Below, in pieces: positions 44,541-52,973 of a stretch of DNA of 64,000 bases; positions within the stretch are counted from its first letter, which is position 1; each line of letters starts with the position of its first letter. Made by a program: the position numbers and the translations under genes. Origin of the DNA: Acidovorax sp. NCPPB 4044. Lineage in GTDB: Bacteria; Pseudomonadota; Gammaproteobacteria; Burkholderiales; Burkholderiaceae_C. The DNA lies in NCBI RefSeq assembly GCF_028069655.1, contig NZ_JAMCOS010000001.1, forward strand, positions 4,680,001-4,744,000. Reading direction: 5' to 3'. A model generated the notes under the pieces. The model did no database searches and was not told where the DNA came from. It saw only the letters and a list, made by a program, of their open reading frames with translations.

Positions 44541-45484
44541 CTGTGGACCGTCAAGAGGTTGTTTGCAGATTTGAGCCTGTGCATCGGAGCAACGCCGCCG
44601 ATGCCGCTATGGGGTCGGTGCCAGTTGTAGTGATGTTGCCATCCCGCCAGGGCCTCGGTTCTCTCGGCTGAGTTCTGATAAGTCCAGCCATAGGCCCATT
44701 CGCGCAGCGCCGACTGGATGAACCGCTCTGCCTTGCCATTGGTCTGTGGACGGTAGGGCCTGGTAAACCTGTGCTGAATACCTGATGCCTTGCAAGCCGC
44801 TTCGAACTCCTTTGAGCGGAACGCCGGGCCGTTGTCGGTCAACAGGCGCTTGATGCCCACGCCGAGCCCAGCGTAGTACGCCACGGCGTTGTGCAGGAAG
44901 GCGACCGCCTCCTGCTTCTTCTCGTCCTGGTGCATGGCCGTGAAGGCGATGCGGGCGTGGTCGTCGATGGCCACGAACAGCGTCTCCCAGCCTGCCCCAT
45001 CGACCGAGTCGCGCCGGTTGCCCGTGACCCGATGGCTGGGCCGCTCGATGCGTCCGAGCTTCTTGGTGTCGATGTGCAGCATGTCGCCGGGGGCGTCGTG
45101 CTCGTAGCGCACCACGGGCTCTGCTGGCGCCAGGTCGCTGAGCCGGGACAGGCCTGCACGGGCCAGCACACGGCTGACGGTGGAGGCCGAGACACCGACG
45201 TAGCGTGCGATGCGCGACTGCAGCATGCGACGCTGGCGCAGCTCGACGATGAGCAGCGCCTTGGACTCATCGATAGTCTTGGGTGAGCGCGCAGGCCTGG
45301 AGGAGGCATCGACCAGGGCGGCTTCGCCGCCACTCAGATACCGACCCAGCCACTTCCTTGCGGTCTGCGCTGTCACGCCATGCGAGGCAGCAGCTTGCGC
45401 CGCATCCAGACCTTCCAAGGTCATTTGTTTGACCATCTCGATGCGGCGGGCGTACGTCAGTCGGGCATGCTTATGGCTGTTCAT
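44537..45484 (-). CDS. IS481-family DDE transposase
   Basis: This 315-residue transposase has an N-terminal helix-turn-helix (residues 10-70: IEMVKQMTLEGLDAAQAAAS, then GVTAQTARKWLGRYL) and a second one near 90-115. The DDE catalytic core has its acids in DMLHIDTKKLGRI (first D), RLLTDNGPAFRS (second D) and NGKAERFIQSALREW (E). All three are present, so the enzyme looks active. The reading frame passes the end of the element and stops in the duplicated CTAG, so its stop codon is supplied by the target site. Confidence 0.95.
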   Translation of the reverse strand: MNSHKHARLTYARRIEMVKQMTLEGLDAAQAAASHGVTAQTARKWLGRYLSGGEAALVDASSRPARSPKTIDESKALLIVELRQRRMLQSRIARYVGVSASTVSRVLARAGLSRLSDLAPAEPVVRYEHDAPGDMLHIDTKKLGRIERPSHRVTGNRRDSVDGAGWETLFVAIDDHARIAFTAMHQDEKKQEAVAFLHNAVAYYAGLGVGIKRLLTDNGPAFRSKEFEAACKASGIQHRFTRPYRPQTNGKAERFIQSALREWAYGWTYQNSAERTEALAGWQHHYNWHRPHSGIGGVAPMHRLKSANNLLTVHS

Positions 45485-45582
45485 CCGGTTGGGCTTCCTG
45501 AGTTGATTGGGTGTTTGGCGACTTCCAGTCTCTCAAACCCAATCCGGATGAACACCGGATACAACCTATTGAAGCTTCACAT
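44541..45582 (-). mobile_element. IS481-family insertion sequence, complete (1042 bp)
   Basis: The element carries one transposase gene and imperfect terminal inverted repeats of about 27 bases. The left end reads TGTGGACCGTCAAGAGGTTG and the right end, reversed, TGTGAAGCTTCAATAGGTTG. Both flanks carry the CTAG duplication that IS481 is known to use as its target. Nothing is interrupted: the insertion is exactly between two converging genes. Confidence 0.92.
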
Positions 45583-45586
45583 CTAG
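45583..45586. repeat. CTAG target-site duplication, right
   Basis: The right copy of the duplication. Read on the minus strand it supplies the TAG stop codon of the ferredoxin gene, so that gene too is undamaged. Confidence 0.8.
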
Positions 45587-45975
45587 CCCCCCGAGGGCCC
45601 CTGGTGGAACACCAGGTCTTCCACGGGCTGGCCTCCCACCAGGTGCTGTTCGATGATGCGGTCCATGTTGGCGGGCGTGACGTCGTAGTACCAGGTGCCG
45701 TCGGGCTGCACGCACATCACCGGGCCGCCCTTGCAGGCCGCGAAGCAGCCCACGCGGCTGCGCTTGACGCGCAGGTCGCCGTCGTTCAGGCCCGCGGCCT
45801 TGAACTTCTCGCCCAGGCTGTCGAACAGGGCCTGGGCCTGGCCCTCCTGCGCGCAGCGCGGGCCGGTGCAGATCAGGATGTGGCGGCGGTAGCTGCCGAT
45901 CTTGGGCTTGACGACCACGCGCACGCCGTCGGGTGCGGCGGCGGTGGCCGTGTTCTCAGGGGCGTCGGTGCTCAT
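45583..45975 (-). CDS. (2Fe-2S) ferredoxin-domain protein of cobalamin operon
   Basis: This 130-residue protein has a thioredoxin-like (2Fe-2S) ferredoxin domain. Cysteine ligands are visible as [13 protein letters not shown] (about residues 34-46, two Cys five apart) and [15 protein letters not shown] (about 75-89, GCxxxC). It is the last gene of the cobalamin operon; its start overlaps the cobJ stop as ATGA. Homologues in Comamonadaceae lie at the same place, as I recall, and could supply electrons to a corrin-ring step. That role is inference. The stop codon lies in the IS481 target site. Confidence 0.8.
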   Translation of the reverse strand: MSTDAPENTATAAAPDGVRVVVKPKIGSYRRHILICTGPRCAQEGQAQALFDSLGEKFKAAGLNDGDLRVKRSRVGCFAACKGGPVMCVQPDGTWYYDVTPANMDRIIEQHLVGGQPVEDLVFHQGPSGG

Positions 45976-46976
45976 GCCTCTTCCTCGGTCGTGGCGGCCT
46001 CGGCGATGGCGAGCGGCTGCGCCAGGGTGTCCCGGATGTAGTCGGCCGGCAGGCGGTGGCGCAGCGCCAGGGCCTCGATGCTCTCGCCGGCCGCGTGGTC
46101 GAGCTGCAGGTTCTCGAGCCAGCCGTTCAGCCCCGTGGAGAGCGAGCGGCCGGGCCGTTCGCCCTCGCGCGTGGCGCCGCCGCCCTCCACGTCGTACTTG
46201 TTGGCATAGCCGCGCGGCGTGACCATGAGGCCGTGCTGCACGATGGTGTTGCTGTTGCCGATGAGCACGGTGCTCAGCATGCCGATGTCGGCATCGCACA
46301 TGGTGGCCAGCGTGGCGAACTCGATGCGTTCGCGGCGGCGGTAGGCGCTCTTGACGATGGCGACCGGCGTATCGGGGCTGCGGTGGCGCAGGAAGAGGCG
46401 CTGCGCCTCCTCGATCTGGCGCGTGCGGCGGCCGCTCTTGGGGTTGTAGAGGGCAACCACGAAGTCGGCCAGGGCGGCGGCGTCGAGACGGCGCGCGATG
46501 GTGGGCCAGGGCGTGAGCAGGTCCGACAGCGAAATGGCGCAGAAGTCGTGCGTGAGCGGCGCGCCCACGCGGGCCGCGCAGCTGTTGAGGGCCGAGGCGC
46601 CGGGCACGATCTCGACCTCGATGCCGCCGGGCTCGACCACGCCGTTCTCGTCGAAGGAGGGCGGCGTCCAGCCGGCCTGGAACAGCACCTCGAACGTGGG
46701 GCCGGCCATGCCGTAGACGCCCGCATCGCCCGAGGAGATGAGCGCGACCTTCTTGCCCTCGCGGGCGCGGGCCAGCGATTCGATGGCGCGGTCCAGTTCT
46801 TCGGTCATCGACTTGCGGATGATCTCCTTGCCCTCGATGAGATCGGCCACCAGCTTGATGTAGGTGACGTAGCCGATGATGGTGTCGGCCTCGGCGATGG
46901 CGGCGCGGGCGCGCGCGGTCATGTGGTCGGTGCTGCCGGGGCCGATGCCCACGAGCATGATCTTTCCTGCGGACAT
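45972..46976 (-). CDS. cobJ: Precorrin-3B C17-methyltransferase with C-terminal extension
   Basis: This 334-residue SAM-dependent methyltransferase contracts the corrin ring while methylating C17. Characteristic elements are [21 protein letters not shown] at residues 7-27, [15 protein letters not shown] near 83-97, and [33 protein letters not shown] near 130-162. The family norm is about 240-260 residues; the last 70-odd residues (from [12 protein letters not shown] to the acidic end EAATTEEEA) are an extra C-terminal segment I cannot assign. ATG 46976 is chosen over an upstream TTG. It follows cbiM and overlaps the ferredoxin gene. Confidence 0.92.
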   Translation of the reverse strand: MSAGKIMLVGIGPGSTDHMTARARAAIAEADTIIGYVTYIKLVADLIEGKEIIRKSMTEELDRAIESLARAREGKKVALISSGDAGVYGMAGPTFEVLFQAGWTPPSFDENGVVEPGGIEVEIVPGASALNSCAARVGAPLTHDFCAISLSDLLTPWPTIARRLDAAALADFVVALYNPKSGRRTRQIEEAQRLFLRHRSPDTPVAIVKSAYRRRERIEFATLATMCDADIGMLSTVLIGNSNTIVQHGLMVTPRGYANKYDVEGGGATREGERPGRSLSTGLNGWLENLQLDHAAGESIEALALRHRLPADYIRDTLAQPLAIAEAATTEEEA

Positions 46977-46990
46977 GTGCGTGCGTTCCT

Positions 46991-47647
46991 TCAAGCGGCG
47001 GCCGCGGGCGCGGCGATGCGCTGCAGCGTGCGCTCGTCGATGCAGGCGGCCAGCCAGCGGCGGCCGCGCAGGCGGGCGGCCGCGACGGTGATGCCGATCG
47101 TGAGCAGCGGCTCCACGGCCACGAGGCTCAGGTACGACGCGGCGAACAGCGCCCAGTCGGCCACCGGGGCCGCGTCGCTGCTGATCGACAGCCAGAAGCC
47201 GACCATGAGCGTCACGCCCGCGTAGTACACGGCATCGAGCTTCAGCACGTTGGCGACGTTGATGCGCTGCATGCGCTTGCCCAGGCCGTGGTGCACCGCG
47301 AACAGCGGCACGGCCAGGCTCAGGAAGTTGATGGACAGGTGCGCCAGGTCCTGCGGCTCGAAGACCAGGGCCTGTGCCAGCAGCCCCAGCCCGAAGCCGA
47401 ACAGCGTGGGGATGAAGCCGAACAGCAGGTAGATGGGCATGGCGCCCACGAAATGCAGTTCCGACGGGCCCACGGGCATGTGCCAGACCTGCATGAGCAC
47501 GCTGAAGAAGAACGCGGCCAGCAGCGTGCGCAGCCAGGCGGTAGGGCTTTTGAGCAGGGGCAGCGCATGCGCGCCCAGCAGCGCCGTCGCGGCGACGGAG
47601 GCATAGGCGATCTTGTCCTGCGAGAGGATGCCGATTTCGATATGCAT
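46991..47647 (-). CDS. cbiM: CbiM-like energy-coupling cobalt/B12 transporter membrane component
   Basis: This 218-residue protein has about six to seven membrane segments and opens with [17 protein letters not shown], the MHI-E-G start in which the N-terminal His chelates cobalt or nickel in CbiM/NikM. The motif [26 protein letters not shown] follows near residue 52-78. CbiM is the substrate-binding unit of ECF-type cobalt uptake. The usual partners CbiN, CbiQ and CbiO are absent from the window, so either a minimal system or distant partners are involved. It lies within the riboswitch operon, in line with cobalt supply for corrin synthesis. Confidence 0.87.
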   Translation of the reverse strand: MHIEIGILSQDKIAYASVAATALLGAHALPLLKSPTAWLRTLLAAFFFSVLMQVWHMPVGPSELHFVGAMPIYLLFGFIPTLFGFGLGLLAQALVFEPQDLAHLSINFLSLAVPLFAVHHGLGKRMQRINVANVLKLDAVYYAGVTLMVGFWLSISSDAAPVADWALFAASYLSLVAVEPLLTIGITVAAARLRGRRWLAACIDERTLQRIAAPAAAA

Positions 47648-47699
47648 GGGATGGAACCTTTCAGGGTGGCGTGAAGAGGAAGGAAAAGCAGGCGCGCCG

Positions 47700-48134
47700 T
47701 CAGCCGGCAGGGCTGGCGATGCGCGCGATGGAAACGGTGGCGTTGCGCCCGTCGGGGCCGCGCAGGCGGTGCTTTTCGACGAGTAGCGCGGAGGCGTCGG
47801 GCGCGCCCGCGGCCAGCAGCGCAGCGGCTTCGCTGACGGACGGCGTGCCCATGTAGCGCAGCACGGTCGCCGACGGGTTGGGCACGGTCACGGCCGCCAG
47901 CTGCGCGGCGCTGTACCAGCGCAGCGGCCAGCCGTGGCGGCCCGCCAGCGAGAGGAACGCAGCTTCGTCGGCCTTGGCCTCGATGCTGGCAGCCACGGCG
48001 ACCTGGGCGATCTGCGCGCCGGCCTGGGCCAGCGCTTCGCGCAGGCAGGCCTCGACCGTGGCCTCGGGCGTGCCGCGGTCGCAGCCCAGGCCGATGGCCA
48101 GCGCGGCAGCGCGGCTGTGGGGCAGCGGCGTCAC
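47700..48134 (-). CDS. cobE: CobE/CbiG C-terminal-domain protein
   Basis: This 144-residue protein matches the C-terminal domain of CbiG, called CobE when separate. LAIGLGCDRGTPEATVEACLREALAQAG opens the fold, and NPSATVLRYMGTPSVSEAAALLAAG forms the end. In the anaerobic pathway CbiG opens the lactone of cobalt-precorrin-5A and releases acetaldehyde. Here that gene is split: the N-terminal and central parts lie directly upstream in the cbiG gene, and GTG at 48134 overlaps its stop by GTGA. The two may act together as one unit. Confidence 0.82.
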   Translation of the reverse strand: MTPLPHSRAAALAIGLGCDRGTPEATVEACLREALAQAGAQIAQVAVAASIEAKADEAAFLSLAGRHGWPLRWYSAAQLAAVTVPNPSATVLRYMGTPSVSEAAALLAAGAPDASALLVEKHRLRGPDGRNATVSIARIASPAG

Positions 48135-48934
48135 GCGGCAGCGTCCTGCGGCGGGCGGTAGACCACCAGCCGCTCGTGCCATGCGGCCCAGCGCTCGGGC
48201 GCCACGTCGTCGTGCGTGATCCACAGTACCGCCTGGTAGCGGCCGGGCTCCACGCCGCTCCAGTCCGTCAGGCAGGTGATGTTGGCGGGCAGCGGCGTGG
48301 GGCGGTTCCACCACGCGGGGCTGCCGGCTTCCTGCACCACGGCGATGGGCTCGCCGTTGACCACGTGGGCCGAGACGCGCGTGATGTTGATCTTGGGCGC
48401 CTCCACGCGCCAGCCCAGGTGCCGGCCGAGGATGTCGACCGGAATGGTCTTGCCCACGTCGGAGGCGGTGGTGAGCACCGGCGTGGCGCCGATCAGCGCG
48501 GCGATGCGCTCGCTCCATTCGTTGGCGCCGCCCACGTGGCCCGAGAGCACGGGGATGACGAACTGGCCCGCGTCGTCCACCACCGTCACGCCGGGGTCTT
48601 CGTCCTTGGATTTGAGCACCGGGGCGATCAGGCGCACCACGGCGCCAAGCGAGACGAAGAAGACCAGCTGGTCGTAGGCCGCGAAGAGCGGCGCGATCTC
48701 GTCGCGCAACGCGCCTTCGTAGGCGCGCACGGTGTTGGGCAGGCCCTCGAAGGCGGCGGCGAACTTGGCGGCGGTGCAGACATGGGCCTGCGGCACGTCG
48801 CGCGCCAATTGGGCAGCCTGCGCGGCGCCGTGGCGGGTGATGGCGACGAGGCAGACACGCACCTCGCTGGCGGGCTGCGCGGGGGCGGAGAGCACCACGT
48901 CGGGGGTGGCGGATGAGGTGGTCGCGGTCGTCAT
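48131..48934 (-). CDS. cbiG: Cobalt-precorrin-5A hydrolase, N-terminal and central domains
   Basis: This 267-residue protein carries the N-terminal and central CbiG domains: VCLVAITRHGAAQAAQLAR at residues 26-44, VFFVSLGAVVRLIAPVLKSKDEDPGVTVVDDAGQFVIPVLSGHVGGANEWSERIAALIGATPVLTTASD near 92-158, then the linking domain to WITHDD. CbiG hydrolyses the ring-A acetate lactone of cobalt-precorrin-5A. The C-terminal CobE domain is encoded separately by the next gene. Together with cbiX and cbiD this marks an early-cobalt route. It overlaps cobI by ATGA at its start. Confidence 0.88.
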   Translation of the reverse strand: MTTATTSSATPDVVLSAPAQPASEVRVCLVAITRHGAAQAAQLARDVPQAHVCTAAKFAAAFEGLPNTVRAYEGALRDEIAPLFAAYDQLVFFVSLGAVVRLIAPVLKSKDEDPGVTVVDDAGQFVIPVLSGHVGGANEWSERIAALIGATPVLTTASDVGKTIPVDILGRHLGWRVEAPKINITRVSAHVVNGEPIAVVQEAGSPAWWNRPTPLPANITCLTDWSGVEPGRYQAVLWITHDDVAPERWAAWHERLVVYRPPQDAAA

Positions 48935-49791
48935 TCGGCAAGCTCCGGTTCGTCGTCGGAAAGGGATGGGCCCGCGGCAGCGGCGGCGGGCGAGGATTTC
49001 TTCAGGCAGCCCTTGATGCGCTCGCCCCGGATGCGGTGCGGGTTCTTCACCACCATGAGCGAGAGGTAGCTGACCTTGGTGCCGCGCAGCGCGGGCAGAT
49101 CCACGCCGGCCACGCAGCGCTCGTCGGGCGCGCCCACGCGCTCGATGAACTGCGTGTGCGGCAGCAGCGCGCGCCGCTCCAGCCAGTCGATCAGGTCGTC
49201 CATGAGCGGCTTGACCTTCATGAGCACCAGGGTGTCGAAGTCGGGCAGCAGGCGGTCCACCGCGCCGACGCCGTAGGCAGCGGGCACGATGGCGATGGTG
49301 TCGTCCTGCTCGGCCAGGGGCATGCCGCGCGCGGCGCAGGCCGCCGTGAAGGCGTTCACGCCCGCGATCACAGGTACCTCGATGCGCGTGTCCAGCGCCC
49401 GCACGGTGCGCGCGAGGTGGCCGAAGGTGGCGTAGGTGCTGGCGTCGCCTTCCACCAGGAAGAGCACGTCCCGCCCGGCATGCAGCCAGGGCAGCACGGT
49501 GTCCGCCGCGCGCATCCACGCACGGGCGAGCTTGTCGCCGTCGTGCGTCATGGGAAAGAGCAGCGTCTGGTGCGTGACGGGCGGCGCGAGGCCGGCGCGC
49601 TGCACGATGCCCCAGGCGTAGCTGGGCGTCTTGGTGCTGCGCGCGGGATAGGTCCACACGGCGTCGCTGCGCTGCAGCTGTGCCCAGGCGGCGCGCGTGA
49701 TGAGGCCAGGGTCGCCGGGGCCCAGCGAGACCCCGATGAGACGGCCCAGGGGGCCCTGGGGCTCCGGCACCAGCGTGTCCAGGTCGGTCAT
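48931..49791 (-). CDS. cobI: Precorrin-2 C20-methyltransferase
   Basis: This 286-residue methyltransferase has the corrin-methylase start LIGVSLGPGDPGLITRAAWAQLQRSDAVWTYPA (residues 18-50), the middle VLFLVEGDASTYATFGHL (near 108-125, the GD-STY pattern of CobI/CbiL), and GVNAFTAACAARGMPLAEQDD. It methylates C20 of precorrin-2 or its cobalt form. It ends with a low-complexity acidic tail. ATGA overlaps with both neighbours indicate translational coupling within the operon. Confidence 0.9.
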   Translation of the reverse strand: MTDLDTLVPEPQGPLGRLIGVSLGPGDPGLITRAAWAQLQRSDAVWTYPARSTKTPSYAWGIVQRAGLAPPVTHQTLLFPMTHDGDKLARAWMRAADTVLPWLHAGRDVLFLVEGDASTYATFGHLARTVRALDTRIEVPVIAGVNAFTAACAARGMPLAEQDDTIAIVPAAYGVGAVDRLLPDFDTLVLMKVKPLMDDLIDWLERRALLPHTQFIERVGAPDERCVAGVDLPALRGTKVSYLSLMVVKNPHRIRGERIKGCLKKSSPAAAAAGPSLSDDEPELAE

Positions 49792-51134
49792 GCGCCCTCC
49801 TCCACGGCCGGCGCCGCAGCACCGGCGCGGCCCGCCTGCGCGCAGACGATCCACACCGGGTTCTCGGCCGCCATGCGGTGCATGTGCAGGATGGGCTTGC
49901 TGCGCGCGGCCTGCAGCTGCAGCACGTCCCACGCGGCGCCGGCGGCCTGCAGGACCTGGGTGGCGGCGGCGAGGTTCTCCAGCGTGACGAAGTTCATCAC
50001 CAGCCAGCCGCCGGGGCGCAGGCGCCCTAGGCACAGCGCGATCAGCTCGGCCAGCTCGCCGCCCGAGCCACCGATGAAGACGGCGTCCGGGTCGGGCCAG
50101 GCATCCAGCCCCTCGGGCGCCTTGCCGTGCACCAGCGTGTGGTTGGAAACCCCGAAATCGCGCACGTTGCGGCGCGCGATCTCCACGTCGCCTTCGTTCT
50201 TTTCGATGGCCCAGACATGGCCCTGCGGGCACAGGCGCGCGGCCTCCAGCCCCACCGAGCCGCTGCCGGCGCCTATGTCCCACACGCGGCTGGTGGCGCG
50301 CAGCTGCATGCGCGCGAGCGAGACGGCGCGCACCTCCTGCTTGGTGATCAGGCCCTTGTCGGGCTGGCGCTGGTGGTAGGCCGCATCGGGCAGGCCGAAG
50401 CTCACGGGCTCGGGCCGCTGGCGCGTGCGCACCAGCAGCACCACATTGGGGTCGGCGAAAGTTTGTGCTGCCGCCTCGGCGGGCGCCATGTCGGCCCATA
50501 CGCGCTCGTCGGGCGTGCACAGGCGCTCGGCCACGCTGATCTGGAAGTCGTCCCCCAGGCCCTCGGCCACCAGCAGGCGGGCGATGCGCGCGGGCGTGTT
50601 GTCGGGGCTGGTCAGCACGGCCAGGCGGTCGTGCCGGCGCACGGCCTGGGCCAGCGCGTAGAGGCCATGCGCGGGCGCGGCGCCCACGGCCCATTCGCCC
50701 GCGTCCTTGGCATGCACGGAGACGATGCGTGCGTCCTGCCACGCCAGGCCCAGGCGCGCGCAGGCGAGCTGCAGGGTGGAGACGTTGGGCATCACTTCCA
50801 GCGCCTGGATGCACAGGCGCGAGGCCAGGTAGCTGGCGATGCCGTGGCAGAGCGGGTCGCCCGTGGCCAGCACCACGCAGGCCTGCTCGGCCGCGCGCGC
50901 CTCGGCGATCCAGCCGGGCACGGACGAAAGGCAGCCGGTCAGGTCGCGCCGCACGGCCTGCGGGGCGATGTCGTCCTCCAGCAGCGCCAGCGTGCGCGTG
51001 CCGCCGATCACCAGGTCGGCGCGGCGCAGCAACGCAAGCGCGGTGGCGCTCAGGCTGGCGGCGCCGTCGTCCAGCACGCCGATCACGCGGCAGGGCTGGG
51101 GGTCTTTTTCAAGCAGGTTCGTCGTCATCGTCAT
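49788..51134 (-). CDS. cobL: CobL-type bifunctional precorrin-6B methyltransferase/decarboxylase (CbiET)
   Basis: This 448-residue fusion enzyme methylates C5 and C15 and decarboxylates the acetate on C12. Residues 14-225 are the CbiE corrin methylase: VIGVLDDGAASLSATALALLRRADLVIGG and VLATGDPLCHGIASYLASRL. Residues 240-430 are CbiT, with SAM site VWDIGAGSGSVGLEAARLCP and GGSGGELAELIALCLGRLRPGGWLVMNFVTLEN. ATG 51134 is used and overlaps the cbiD stop. Both halves are full length. The two-step reaction couples the last C-methylations to decarboxylation before the methylmutase step by CobH. Confidence 0.92.
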   Translation of the reverse strand: MTMTTNLLEKDPQPCRVIGVLDDGAASLSATALALLRRADLVIGGTRTLALLEDDIAPQAVRRDLTGCLSSVPGWIAEARAAEQACVVLATGDPLCHGIASYLASRLCIQALEVMPNVSTLQLACARLGLAWQDARIVSVHAKDAGEWAVGAAPAHGLYALAQAVRRHDRLAVLTSPDNTPARIARLLVAEGLGDDFQISVAERLCTPDERVWADMAPAEAAAQTFADPNVVLLVRTRQRPEPVSFGLPDAAYHQRQPDKGLITKQEVRAVSLARMQLRATSRVWDIGAGSGSVGLEAARLCPQGHVWAIEKNEGDVEIARRNVRDFGVSNHTLVHGKAPEGLDAWPDPDAVFIGGSGGELAELIALCLGRLRPGGWLVMNFVTLENLAAATQVLQAAGAAWDVLQLQAARSKPILHMHRMAAENPVWIVCAQAGRAGAAAPAVEEGA

Positions 51135-52270
51135 ACGGAGGCGGCCGGCCCGGAGGCGGCCTCGGTGATCTTGCTGCCGTCGAAGTCGCAGACCAGCACG
51201 GTGAGGTGGAAGCGGTCGCCATAGCGGTCGGGCGCGGTGAGCGTCCGGACCACGGCCTGCGCCAGCGCATGGTGGAAGGGCTCGCCCAGGCCCAGGGCCT
51301 GCATGCGCTCGGCCCCGAAGCGGGCGGTTTCTGCGGCGGCGATCTCGGTGCAGACCTCGGGCGGCGCGCCCACGCCCGCGGCCAGGTCGGCCAGCAGTTG
51401 CGTATCGACCTCGGCGCGGTTGGCATGGGTGATGGTCTCGCCCTGGGCGATCTTGGTGAGCTTGCCCACCATGCCGCCGATCACCACCGCGCGCAGGCCC
51501 TGCGCCACGGCTTCGTCGAGCGCGTAGCGCAGGAAATCGCCCATCTGCACAAAGCAGGCGGCGGGCAGGTCGGGCCGCTCCTTCATGGCGAACTGCTCGG
51601 TGCGCCCGCCCGTGGTCAGCACCACCACGCCGTGGCCCAGCGTGGCGGCCACCTGCACGCCCTGCACCACACTGGCGCGGTAGGCCGAGGTGGAATACGG
51701 CTTCACGATGCCGGTGGTGCCCAGGATGGAGATGCCGCCCAGGATGCCGAGGCGCGCGTTGAGCGTCTTCTTGGCCATCTCCACGCCCTGGGGCACGGAG
51801 ATGGTCACTTCGAGCCCGGCGTGCTCCAACAGCGGGCCGCCCGCGGCACGCACGTTGTCTTCGATGTTGCGGCGGGGCACGGGGTTGATGGCCGGGCCGC
51901 CCACTTCCAGGCCCAGGCCGGCCATGGTGACCGTGCCCACGCCAAAGCCGCCGCACAGCACCACCTCGCCCGCACGGCCGGGCAGCACGCGCACATCTGC
52001 CGTCAGGTGGGCCTTGTCGGTGCAGTCGGGGTCGTCGCCCGCGTCCTTGATGACCATGGCGTGCGCGGCCCGGGCTTTTTCGCTGTCGGCATCGCAGCGG
52101 CCGTCGTTCACCGCGAAGCGCACCACGTCGCCGTTGGGCAGCAGGCAGTCCACCGCCTCGGGCACGGCGCCTTCGGCCAGGCCCTGCACGGCGGCACGCG
52201 CGGCGGCGGCGGAGCACGCCCCGGTGGTGAAGCCGGTGCGCGTGCCGCGGCGGACGGTTTTTTCCATCAT
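51131..52270 (-). CDS. cbiD: Cobalt-precorrin-5B C1-methyltransferase
   Basis: This 379-residue enzyme methylates C1 in the early-cobalt pathway. The start RTGFTTGACSAAAARAAVQGL and the segments DAGDDPDCTDKAHLTADVRVL, GGPAINPVPRRNIEDNVRA and TTGIVKPYSTSAYRASVVQGVQVA are diagnostic of CbiD. CbiD performs in the anaerobic route what CobF does in the aerobic one, so its presence sets the branch. It lies seven bases downstream of cobH. Confidence 0.94.
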   Translation of the reverse strand: MMEKTVRRGTRTGFTTGACSAAAARAAVQGLAEGAVPEAVDCLLPNGDVVRFAVNDGRCDADSEKARAAHAMVIKDAGDDPDCTDKAHLTADVRVLPGRAGEVVLCGGFGVGTVTMAGLGLEVGGPAINPVPRRNIEDNVRAAGGPLLEHAGLEVTISVPQGVEMAKKTLNARLGILGGISILGTTGIVKPYSTSAYRASVVQGVQVAATLGHGVVVLTTGGRTEQFAMKERPDLPAACFVQMGDFLRYALDEAVAQGLRAVVIGGMVGKLTKIAQGETITHANRAEVDTQLLADLAAGVGAPPEVCTEIAAAETARFGAERMQALGLGEPFHHALAQAVVRTLTAPDRYGDRFHLTVLVCDFDGSKITEAASGPAASV

Positions 52271-52277
52271 GGCGGGG

Positions 52278-52973
52278 TCAGCCTCCGGCAGCGCCTTGCT
52301 GCTGCTGTTTCTGCCGTGCCTCGGCCAGCGCCAGCAATGCGTGCAACGCGGCCACCACCAGCGTGGAGCCGCCCTTGCGGCCGCGGATCACGATCCACGG
52401 CACCTCGGCCACGCCGGCCATCAGGTCCTTGGATTCGGCGGCGGAGACGAAGCCCACCGGCATGCCCACCACCAGCGCGGGGCGCACGCCCTCCTCGCGA
52501 ATCAGGCGCACCAGCTCGATGAGCGCGGTGGGCGCATTGCCGATGCCCACGACGGCACCCTGCAGCAGCCCCTGCCGGTGCGCCTTGCGCATGGCCTGCA
52601 CGGCGCGCGTGGTGTCCTCGGCCTGGGCCTGGGCGATCACGTCGGCGTCGCTGATGAACTGGTGCGTGCGCATGCCGAAGTGCGCCAGGCGCGGCTGCGA
52701 CAGGCCCGAGCAGATCATCTCCACGTCGGCCACCACGGGCGCGCCGCCGCGCAGCAGGGCGGCGATGCCGGCTTCCACCGCGTGCGGGTGGAAGTCGGTC
52801 AGGCCGTTGAATTCGAAGTCGGCGTTGGCATGGATCATCCGCCGCACGATGGGCCACTGCTGCGCCGTGTAGGGGTGCGGGCCGGCCTCGGCGTCGATGA
52901 TGGCGAAGCTGTCGTGCTCGATGGCCTGCCCGGCGCGCGTGAGCTGCTCGGTGACGGTGTTGACGGTGCTCAT
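52278..52973 (-). CDS. cobH: Precorrin-8X methylmutase
   Basis: This 231-residue enzyme moves a methyl from C11 to C12 to give hydrogenobyrinic/cobyrinic acid. The motif AIEHDSFAIIDAEAGPHPYTAQQWPIVRRMIHANADFEF is at residues 17-55, with the catalytic His in RMIHA; VVGIGNAPTALIELVRLI and VGMPVGFVSAAESK follow. It is complete. It overlaps the cbiX stop by ATGA on the 5' side and lies just before cbiD. Confidence 0.93.
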   Translation of the reverse strand: MSTVNTVTEQLTRAGQAIEHDSFAIIDAEAGPHPYTAQQWPIVRRMIHANADFEFNGLTDFHPHAVEAGIAALLRGGAPVVADVEMICSGLSQPRLAHFGMRTHQFISDADVIAQAQAEDTTRAVQAMRKAHRQGLLQGAVVGIGNAPTALIELVRLIREEGVRPALVVGMPVGFVSAAESKDLMAGVAEVPWIVIRGRKGGSTLVVAALHALLALAEARQKQQQQGAAGG

